NCBI GenBank assembly: GCA_047967505.1
Contig: CM106539.1
Length of the DNA stretch: 64,000 nucleotides
Direction: 5' to 3' (one strand)
Origin: Dipteris shenzhenensis
Taxonomy: Eukaryota > Polypodiophyta > Polypodiopsida > Gleicheniales
Shown here: positions 25,301 to 36,000 of the stretch, piece after piece
How positions within the stretch are numbered: the stretch's first letter is position 1
Layout: the number at the start of each line of letters is the position of its first letter
Program-made: the position numbers and the translations under genes
The notes under the pieces: model-generated
The model's input: the letters and a program-made list of their open reading frames with translations, nothing else
Databases searched by the model: none
Told to the model about the DNA's origin: nothing

Positions 25301-27007
25301 AGGGAGGGAGTGGAGCGGAAGAGCGAGTGGGGGGGACAGCAGCGGGAGAGGGAGGGAAGGGAGCGGGAGAGGCAGCAGTGGGTGAAGGGGCAGCAGCCCG
25401 GGAGGAGGGGCTGGCAGGGAGAGGAGGAGGGAGGGGAAGGGAAGGGCAGGGAGGGAGGGGAGATGGGTGCTGGACGGAGGGCAGCAGGGAGGGAGGGGAG
25501 ATGGGTGCAGGACGGAGGGCAGCAGGGAGCAGCAGGACGGTGGACAGCATTTCATGCCTGTGTGGACAACAATTCGCTCAGAAGCTTCTTCTTATTTGTG
25601 TAGTCTTGTGTGGACACTTATTTGTTGCAGTAAAGCTTTTAGAGTGGCTTACTATCCTTTGTGAATGACAGTATTTTCTTTCCCCACTCACTTTATGGGA
25701 GGGTGTTAGAATTATCTAGATATCTAAACCTCATGAGGGTTTAGAGGGTTGCATGGACACTTGGCAATCATGCTTGCATGCATTGGACGTGGCTGGTATA
25801 AGGCGGTTGTGCCCCTCTCGTCACCCGATGTCTCAGCAAGGGAATTCGACTCTTGGCGTCTCATGAGAGTCAACCACGAGCTGGTGACAAGTCTACGATT
25901 AGAGAAGCTGAGCAGGAGATTCGTGGCTGGTTCATCTATATAGTGGCAGCTTTCTGGTGTGGAGGGTGCTCTTGGAGTTTCGTGAGTTCTGGGGCATGCT
26001 GCGTGTGTTGTGGCTACTATGTGCCTTCAATACTAAGGTCACCTTGCCTCAAGAGTGTATGTGACTCACAGCAATGGGTGAGCATCTCTAGCTGCAAGTA
26101 TTGGAGTTTACCTTCAGCCTGTGTGGCTTCCATCTATAACCGTGTGTCGGTTCATCTGCACATGAATGGAGAGCTTGTGTAGCTCGCCTTGGCCTTTCTT
26201 ATACTACTGTGGCAGCTCATATGCGCATGTGTGGCGACTATTGTCTACTTGTGTGTCGGGTTTATTGATGTCAGGTTAATCTAAAAGCCTTTGTGGCTTT
26301 GAGTATTGAAGCTTTGTAAGTTGCAAAAAGCCTGGTTGGGCTGAGCGACATATTAGTGTGGGTTCTTCTCCATAAGAGTGAGAAACAGGTTTGAGTTTCT
26401 ATATGGTTTCTATGTTTCATGTACAATTTTATGTGAGCATTTAACCTATTTTGTGAGTTGAAAGAAAGCATAGAAATCTGATTTCCAATACAATTGGTTC
26501 TTCTAATATTTGTCCTGAATTTGCGGTCAGGTCAATACAATGAAAGAATTCAATACTTCTCTTTTCAGTCTTGTGCTTGGAAAGGGTTCTATTTCGTCAG
26601 GAGGGTATGCTGTTATGGAGAACGTAACAAAGGGTTATTATGTTCTGCCTCTCAAACATGGCATAAAATCGAAATCAAAAACGCCCACAATTGAGCTGAT
26701 TGATTGGACCCTGGCAAATGTTTTACCAAAATGTAAGCTGGAGTTCAGAAAACAGATGCATTGTGTGCCAATTCAGGCAATTTCTGAAGTTCATCCCTTT
26801 TGTAAGGAGGGTTTGCATTCAAAGAAAAGAAGATTGAAATTGAAGTCTGGAGTTTATGATGAGGAAGACTTATTAGATGCTGTGGTAACATATGGGCCAT
26901 GGGGTGCACCTTGCTTTATAGTTGGGATTGCCAGGGATCTTTGTGGGTCAAGTGTAAGACAAGGAAACAAAGAAGGCATCACATATGCAGATCTTTGGAT
27001 GAAGAAG

Positions 27008-27059
<52 letters not shown>

Positions 27060-30000
27060 CCCCCACCCCCTTTCCTCCCTCCCTCCTTTTATATTTTTTC
27101 TCCTCATTTTCCCTATATTAATATTCTTGTTTCTTTTATGAATCCCTTTGCATCAAGTCGAACACCACATTACAGTATACATACTTTTGTAATTTGAGAA
27201 TTTGTATGTGTATTTATAATCTTGTGGTTTTGTTTCAATACGAGATGATTGATCACAAGCTTGTTATATGAATTATAGCATAGGTCCAGTCTTCCAGCTT
27301 TTTGGCAAAGCTGGTTAGAGCAGCCTGCATACAGAGTAGAAACCATGCTGATCCATGTGCTGAAAAACCTAACCGACGTATTGTGCCTTCTAGAATGGTG
27401 CACTATGTGAGGTTTGGGGGTGGGGTGGGGTGGATAGTCAAGATAATGATAGAGAGTGGGCTGGCTTTAAGGGGGCATGTGGGAGCAAGTCAGGGTGGGG
27501 AAGGGGTGAAGGTCGATTGGGGGGGGCTGTCACGGACAAGGGGGTGGGGGAGCAGCGAGCGGGGGGTGGAAGGAGAGAGGCCGGAGCCACCTGTGGGGGC
27601 TCCTTCTACTTTGAAGTTGTCTCGCTCAAAATGTGCCCCCAAGTATTTGTATTATGGAACCAAGTTCTTTCCCTCTAAAAGTAAGAGATGTCTCCTTGTG
27701 TCGAGTCCCAATAATCATTATCTTTGTCTGCATACTGTTCACTTGTGTTCTTGAGTGCTTACAAACTTGACTCAATACATCTAGGTAGCTTTGTAGGATT
27801 TTATCTTTTGCAAGGAGTATGTTGCCTGCATATAATAGATACAAGGCATAACCAGAAATTTGTCACGTGGGATCTCATTTATTCTTCTAATTCATCAATG
27901 AATTGACCAAAGAGAGTTGGTGAGAGAAGGGCATTCTTGTTTGATCCCTATGTCACGGCTTGTAATTATCTGAGTTTCTCTCTTCTTTCCCATATCTCTT
28001 GCAGGGTATTGTTTGACGCCTTCTTAAGTCTTCAAAATGGCGAGTTTAGCACTTGAGCGGCTTTTGCGCCGCCTGTGAGCTGCTGAGCCGTCACGCCTCC
28101 CTTGGTCGCCCCATTGCCTCGCCCCGCCCCGCCCCGGTCCGCCATGAGAAGCTGATGCATGTGTGTACTCACTCTTTTCGTGCTTGTGCTTTCTTGATTT
28201 CTTCTTCTTCTTGGCATTTGTTTGTACAATCTGAGCCAAATTTTGAGCCAGCTGAGTCAAAGCAGAAGGGAGAAGATGAGAGAGAAAAGCACACATGTGA
28301 AGTTTAGAAGGCCCAGGAAGATCCAGGAATGGCAAAGGAGCATGTAGAAGGCACTAGAGCCACCTGGAACTCTAGGGGGGCCACTGAAGGTACATGGCCC
28401 TCTAGGGGGCCCATTAAAAATGCCACATCATCATTTCCCAACAACCACTCTTTTAATTCCTTGGAATGCCTTTGGGCCTAGGGATTAATTACGCTTATGT
28501 GCTAGGCACCATGCCGCGTTTAATTACACAGTTTAATTACACATTATTAAGCCCACGCTTGGACTTTTAAAACCAAAGTTGTCACGGTCTTGTAGTACAT
28601 TAAAGTACTTAGAATTTCACGCCCCCGTGACACCTTTCGCCCTCTCTATAGCCCCTCACCCTCTCCATCGCTCTCCGCCTTAGCTTCCTCCACCCTCCAC
28701 TCGTTGTGTCCCCGCCAGCCCTGTCTGTACCGCCCCTCCGCCTCTCGTCACTCTGTCTCCCGCTAGCTCCGCCTCTCGTCGCCTCCACCTCCGCCCCTTG
28801 CTTCCCCCGCCTCCTCCACCTTCCTCCCCCTCTCCCCCGCCGGTCTCCCCTCCCCGCCTCCTCTCCATCCTCTTGCCTTCTCCTTCCCTTCTTCTCTCCT
28901 TCTTTCTTCCTCCTCTCCCTCCTCGCATTCTCGTCCCCCTTGCTCTTACGCCTTCCCCCACCTCCCCTTGCTCTCCTTGCCCTCATCCTCCTTCCATGTC
29001 CTTGCTCCCTCCTTCACCTGTCTTGTCACCGCCTCCCTCTCTGAAGCCGCTCCTCACTCCTCTCTTTTTTCTTCTTCCTTCTTGCAGTGGGAGTATTTGT
29101 GCTTGTTAAGGCGAAAGAAAAACCTTGGTGGTGACCCTTGGTTTGGCCAGAGGGGCTCTATGGCAGCACCCTCGAATCCCACAGCTATTAAGGTTCTTCT
29201 TGCCCTAGTGTTCCCTGCTTTCCGGTTACACTTCGCTTCCTAGGGCTCCCAGAGGAGTACAGAGCCATCCTTCCCTCCATTGGTCGGGCATTTGGCACAG
29301 TGCTCGAGTCTCCGCCAGATTCGATCGCAGCAGTGGTAGCAGAGGACGGGGTCCCCAGGATCAGACTGGTGGTGGAGAGTCCAGAGTCCCTTCCAGAGTT
29401 GATTCTTCTAGAGACCCTTGGAGGGGGTACACTTCGCCAACGAGTGGGTTATCAGGCCATTGTCTCCGTTGTAGACTGATGGGTCACTTAGCCAGAGATT
29501 GCCCTCGTGGCCATGGCCGAGTGCCTCTCCCCTACCCTCGCAGAGAGCAAGCAGAGTCTGACGCCTTCTCAAGCAGGAGCAGCAGGAGTCTCAGACCCCC
29601 TGGGTTACCCCCTCAGAAGGGGACTAGACCCAGGTTAAAAAGAAAAAGAAACCAAGCAAACATGTTCGCAAGCGCCGCAGGTGGAGGGCCAATCGTAGAG
29701 AGAGGGACAGGGTTGACTGAGAGGCCCTGGAGGAGGAACAGCAAGAGCCATCTCCCCCAACGGAAGGGGCCACCACCCTCAGCATCTGCACTCACCCTTG
29801 CTCTAGCAGCAAGCCCCAGGAGCTCTAGATGCGACAATGGCGGAAGCTGCGGATGCTAGCCCGACAACGGCAGTGGAAGAGCGGATCCAGAGCCTCGACG
29901 AGCCTAACCAGTAGGGGGGCCTGCGGTCCTGCTAACCCCTCCTCCTCCCTCTCCCTCTCTCCCTCCCCCTCCCCCTCCCCCTTCCCCTCCCCCTCCAGAT

Positions 30001-33000
30001 CCCTCCCCCTCTTTCTCTCCACTTGCCCCCCTCTCTAGGGTTTCCTCCGTTCCCTCCCCCCTGAGTTCCTCTTGCTATGATCACTGCCCTCCTCTCTCCA
30101 CCCCTCGCTCCCCTTCTTCCCCCACCGCCCCCCTCTCCACCTCCGTAGCAAGTTCTTCCGCCTCGACACCCTTGCCAACAGACAAGGGAAATATGACGTC
30201 CCCTTCTGCTTCCTCATCGCAGCATCCGGTCCATCTAGGGAGAGACCTTGAGGGACAGGGCTCGTCCTCCCGGTCAGCAGTTCCCAACCTCCAGCTTGAG
30301 CGTCCCTTACCACAGGACTTTTGGAGGTTAGGACCCTAGAACTACTATATCTAGAGATTTCGGACTCATAACCTCTACCACTGGAGGTAACGCTCATGAT
30401 CCTATAGCCTTTGAACGGGGGTTTGATCAGTGCAGTGGGCTCTCAGACACATCCCATATGGAGATTCCAGTTTGCCTCCACAAGGTTGGAAAAGTGGTCC
30501 CCAGAGGTGTTTGATGCTATTATGGGAGATCGGATTTCACGCATGATGGACGAGTGGATGGGGCCACAGGGGTTGGACCTTTCAACTTTGGCATGCGACA
30601 GTGAACTTTCAACTGAGCTTCACGTGCGAGGAGCTGATGTGTGGTTTGGCGGTAGGAGTTATTAGATTGCCATTAGAGTCAAAGGTGGAGCAGGCATACT
30701 ACTGGCCCCTCCAAAAGTGTGCGGAGCTGTGTTTGGGGTGTAAGTCTCCTTCATGATGAAGTGAGCATGGAAGATCGGTATTGAGCCGGTATCCACCCTA
30801 GTACGTCGTCGCACAGACACGGACTATTCGTCCTCCAAATCCCCAGCAAAGTCACATAAGGCAGTCTTTCTGGAACAGGCACCCACTCACAGGAGAGCCT
30901 TGTTCTCGGCACCCCCGTCCTCATGAGTTGGACCATATTGAAATGAAATGTGTACCGGCTCCACGATCATGCTCGTAGACATCCTTTTGATCTAGGAGCA
31001 CATGTTTTCAACATCAGACATCAGACGACGATGCAACCTTCTCCCAGGGAGAGGTCCAGAGGAGTGGTCCCCCGCAGTAGGACGGAGCGAAGGGGTCTGC
31101 ACCTCAGTCTCAAAGACTTTTGCTTCAGAGGTCTACGATCAGGGCGAGCTCATTCGAGGACGGGCAGTTTGAATGGCAGTTCGGACGGGAGAGTCCAGGA
31201 TTGGGATCATGAACGTGTATGCCCCAGTGTGCAAACAACACCGCCTGGCCTTTTGGAGGAGGTTGTGAGAATGTCTTCCGGATGTAGACCCCTGGATTGT
31301 CGGAGCGGACTTCAACAACCTGCAGTTTGGGGAAGATGCGCAGGGCGCGTCTCCTTCTCTGAGATGCCAGCAGCAGAGCGTAGCACGTGAGAGTAGTTCA
31401 TTTTCATGATCAGTGGCAAAGACCCGTGAAGAGAGCCAGATTTCATTAGGACACCTGGCAGCCCCCTCTTCTCCTTTGGACAGAGAAGACATGATGGATT
31501 GCTTGAGAGACTGGACCGCTTCTATGTTGGGTACTGGGCACTACACAGAGGCGGCTCGATCGAGATTCTGGCAGGTACCACGATGTCAGACCACTCTCCA
31601 GTAGTACTTCACTTAGATCAGCCCCGTCGAAGTCTCCCCCAGAAGGTGGTCCGCATTCCTAAGGACCTCCTGTAGGATAAGGAGATCCGGCAAGTCATGG
31701 CAAGGATTTGGGAGCAGTTAGAGATGACATCGTGCGAGGGTTGGGCTGCGTGGGTAGCCGATGCGATTCAGAGGAGCAGTGAGGAGTTGCAGGCTCACGC
31801 TCTTAGGCGGAGGACTCTTCAGGAGCATGAGCGGGCTTTGAGGAGAGACCTCGCCTCTAGAGAGTGGCTCAAGGAGCAGGACCGAGGTTCTCAGTGGCTT
31901 AGCGATAGGTTTGAGAGCGCTCGCCTTGACCTTCACGACACGGAGATGCGACAGGCTGAGTTCTCCTTTCACTCCTCCCAAGCTCGGTGGGTGCAGCACG
32001 GGGACAAGCTGAGGAAGCAATCATACCACTGGGCCCCGATCAACACGCACACAGCTGCAGTGTCTTTGTGATTTATAGGGTATCACGAACACTGACCCGC
32101 AAGAGATTTTAGACCTGACCGTAGGTTTTTACAGCCAGCTCTTTCAGACGGATAGGATGACCCCAGCTGGTCTTGTGGCCCGGGATGTAGTTTGAGATCA
32201 CGTTCCGACAGTAGTCTCGTAGGATTTATGCAACAGACTGGAGGAGCCTTTTACATATGGGGAGCTCTGGGAAGCCCTCAAGGCTCTCCCGACCAAGAAG
32301 TGTCCGGGTGAGGATGGCTGGGGACTCCGGCCTTCTTTTGGAACTTCTGGCAGATTATCTCCATCCCTTTCCGTTTAGCCTGCTAGGAGATATTTGACCC
32401 AAGCTCCCTCCTTCAGTCCTTGAGCAAGGGGTGGATTTGTTTGATCCTGAAAGGGGACGATAGGTCAGACATTTGACAGTGGAGACCTATCACTCTGCTA
32501 GATACTGCATACAAGATCCTTGCCAAGGTCTTGAGCTTGCGGTTACGGCCCCATCTTACCGACAAGGAGTGGATTGGTCTAGGGAGGAGTCACAGCCGTT
32601 GGCTGTCCTCTTGGATTTTGAGAAGGCCTAGACAGGGTGGAGTGGTGGGTACTATGCAGCGATTGGGTTTCTCAGATAGATGGGTTAGAGGAGTTTCAGT
32701 GCTTTATGCGGGGAGCTCTAGTCAGATGCTTATTGGCGAACACATAGGCGAGGCCTTTCCTCTCTCTCGCTCGGTCCGCTAGGGCTGTCCACTCGCTCCC
32801 TTCCTCTTCTTGTTTGTGGCGGAGTCTTTGGGCTATTACTTGAGATCACAGGTGGTGGGCCTCACATGGTTGAGGCTCCCAATCAGATAGGAGGAGCTGC
32901 TTGACATGGAGTTTGCAAATGACACAGCCTTGTATGTTGAGGCACCATAGTGAGTCTAGAGAGAGTCAGGGACGCCTTGGCTATCTATTGCGAGGCCTCG

Positions 33001-36000
33001 GGTGCACGGATCAATTGGACAAAATCTATAGGTTTCTTCACATGCTTTGAGAAGATACATGAGATCTGTGAGTGGGGGAGTGACTTTGACTTCAGATGGA
33101 TACCGCGGGGCTAGACAACGAAATACTTCAGACGTCAGGTTGGTATTGGCATTACAGCATAGCAACAGATCGCCCCGGTCCTTGAGAGTGTTCGGCGCAA
33201 GCTTCTCTACTGGAGCTCGGCCAAACTCTCTTTAGCAAGTCGCGCCTTAGTGGCCCAAACCAGGTCCTTGCCACGGCTTGGTATATCGCCTCCTGCTGGT
33301 GCTTTCATAGAGGATGCATTGGGCAGCTCCGACGGTTGGTCCGGAACTTCCTCTGGGCAGGTTCGGACGGCACGAGGAACACTACAGCCCGGGTAGCTTG
33401 GCAGACGGTGATCATGCCGTAGGCACTAGGAGTCTTGGGTATCATTGATTCAGAGATTGAGAGCAGAGCCCTCTTGGGCAAGTTGGTTGTTTGCGGCCTC
33501 ACCCCAGGTGCAGAGCCTTGGAAGCTCCTCTTACACCCCACGCACTGGGGGACAGTGGCAGCATTCACACAAATGGATCTTCTCGTAGGCCCCCCTTACG
33601 GGGAAGGGTTCCCCCTTGATGAGGAGCCTTCACAGGGTCTGGCAGGGGGTCTCATTCATGCTCCGCCTAGATGCAAAGAGGAGTTTGAGCGTCAGTCCCT
33701 TATGTGGGACCCAGAGATCAGAGATTAGGAGGGGCGGATGCTCGGACAACGGACTCACATTGGTTGGGTACAATGGGACAGTGGACCGGCTGGGTCTTTT
33801 GGCCGTTGGAGTAGATTACCATGGAGGCGGAGGCGACGTTTGATGCCCTAGCACATCTGCAAGGGGTAGGGCAGCAGATGAGCGAGATTGACTTAGCCAT
33901 TCCTGAGTCTTGGTGGGGAGGACTTTGCATATGGAGAGACAACAGATGGTTGGGGCAGTTTTCCCGTGTTGGTGTCCTCTTGAGGATGTTGATGGAGGAA
34001 GGCAGCACATACCCCAACTTCTTCCATGTAGAACTTGGAGGCCTACTTCAGCCACTCACTGAGAGGGACCCTGAGATGGATGGGAGTTTTGATGGGATTT
34101 ACTGGTAGATGATCAGAGTGGTGGGATGTTTGGGGAAGGAGTGTCACATTGATCCTCCCAGTATCTCAGAGCAGGATGCCCCTAGATGGCGCCTTTGGCT
34201 GTGGGAGGGTAGACCCTGAGGGAGGTCTAGTGGGATCCGGGAGAGTGGCTCTGGCCTTCCAGGGGTGGCCTAGCCGCGCAGGTGGATGAGGTGCCCTTCT
34301 TTTCCTACACCACACGGACTGGCAAGAGGCTACAGATGGACTCGTCGAGGTGGACCCCCTCGAGGGAGAGGCATTGGGTGACCCAGAGAGTGTCGCGGGA
34401 TGTTCGCTCCAAGTTTTGGACACGGTTGTGGACCAGTTTGCGGCCGAGGACGATATCCTACTTCTTCTGGCTAGCCGCCCACGGAGGCTTGCCCATCGGA
34501 CTGTGGTTGGAGCAGATGCGAGTGGAGGGGCAGTGCCATTGTTGCCCCGATGGTGTCCTGGAGACTATCCCACATTGCCTGTGGAGCTGTCGTAGCGCAG
34601 TGAGGATTTGGATGGGAGCCCTTACGATCATGACACGTATGTAGAGTCTTCAGAGAGATTACACCTGGGGGATGGTGGCCTGGTTGACAAATGGAGGACG
34701 TGCTTTTCAGATTGATGAGATCTCCCTAGCCTACCGGGTACAGGGTTAGAGCATCCAGAGGATAGCACTCCATGAGGCAGTCCCTCCTGACAACTCAGCT
34801 CCTCCTCCTCCTAGGGAAGACAGCGTTTGGGAGGTGGTAGCCAGCATCACGGCGTGGAACATTTGGGTGGCTCGTTGCAGCCTCGTGATGGGTGAGCACC
34901 CGGTTCCACCCTCGGCTACCCTAGTCGCCTTCTGGCAAGACATCATATACACACTACGATCCACTTGGGAGCGTGGGACTCTAGGCTGTAGGGCGACTAT
35001 CGAGAGGCGTGCTCGTTTCTGCAAGGCTTGGCCTGCAAGAGTTTTCTACATCTTCACCCCGCGAGGGATTCGCTGGTTGTATAGTCCCCCCACTTGGCTG
35101 TTAGCCCCAGTTCCAGAGATCCCCTAGGCATTGAGCTCGGTTTCTCTGGAACAGGCCGGTTCTTTCTTTCAGCCTTTTCCTGTTTTTTTCCATACTCAGC
35201 ACCTTCGGGGCTGCTGTCTTGTATGAAATCTTTCAAGCATTAATAGAAGGTTCCTTTCTTTCGGGAAAAAAAAGTCTTCAAAATGGCAGTAAATTGCCTT
35301 GCTCTTACCCTTACCCCTTTGTTGCAGCTTGTATTTAACAAGGTGGTCAATTGTTGAGTGTCCAATCTGAAATTAGCCTCAGATGGTGCCCTTATTTGAG
35401 TTTCTTCCACCCATTTACTGATTTATTGCTCTAATATGGTTCCATAGAGCTGGCCATCAAGCTACTTACCATTTTGATCCTGAATTACTTTACATCCTTC
35501 CTGCCCCACCCTTTGGAAATCAGTACTATTTTAGCTGATCTGCTACTCTCTGGGAAAACCTTATTTCAGTTTCTTCCACCCATTTGCTTGAATATGGTTC
35601 CATGAAGCTGGTCATCAAGCTACTTATCATTTTGGTCGTAAATTTCTTGGCCTTAAATTTCTTGGCATCCTTCTTGCAAGGCAGAAGCTCTGTAGCATTC
35701 TCTGTTAGGTTGGGTTAAACTTAAATTACAAGTCTTTGCCACCGCCCACTCCACCACCCAGGAAAAAAGACTTCTATTAAGTATGAATGAAATAGAAACA
35801 TGAGTATCAGGATTCTAGGTATCAATACACCTTATGAAGCATGAAAATGCCAAAACATACCAGAGCAGGACTTAGAGGAGGGATCTGTCTCCATTCTCTA
35901 AATAATTCCTCCTCTTCGCAGTTACTAATCTAGAAGAACCTTGGATGGTGTATGCAAAACTTGGAAACAAATCTCATGTTTTTAAACTATAAAATGCAAT

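Larger units (their letters stand above)
15804..26530 (+). other. DCL intron 1 (10.7 kb), packed with transposon debris
   Basis: Donor GTAAGT at 15804 and acceptor 'gcggtcag' ending at 26530, phase 0 on both sides. The encoded junction 'LNDMQ|VNTMKEFNTSLFSLVL' reproduces the continuous Dicer platform helix, which supports the splice. The intron holds (CT)n/(CA)n, LINE fragments, purine-rich tracts, a 24-bp minisatellite, Gypsy gag, an hAT tail and an LTR-like segment. Confidence 0.7.
28042..35271 (+). mobile_element. Nearly full-length L1-type LINE in DCL intron 3
   Basis: 7.2 kb bounded by an identical 16-base direct repeat and ending in a short A-run (35266-35273), the hallmark of target-primed reverse transcription. 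Order: 5' leader with a strong C/T-rich tract (28620-29050), ORF1 with RNA-binding region and CCHC zinc knuckle (about 29100-29900), another C/T-rich tract (29930-30150), ORF2 endonuclease (31040-31620), linker (31697-32071), RT (32240-32960) and C-terminal zinc-finger region (34282-35127). Many stops and frameshifts mean it is dead. Same strand as the host gene, so it is transcribed in the DCL pre-mRNA. Confidence 0.9.

Noticed and set aside
24889-25668. Long Pro- and Gly-rich ORFs on both strands
   Set aside because: Low-complexity G-rich DNA; only the part below 24905 of the long minus ORF carries RT motifs.
27300-27330. tRNA-like A box ('ctggttagagc')
   Set aside because: No B box or acceptor stem at the right distance; the sequence is better explained as DCL exon 3.
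28609-29109. Arg/Gly- and Pro/Ser-rich ORFs
   Set aside because: C/T-rich LINE leader; open frames come from composition.
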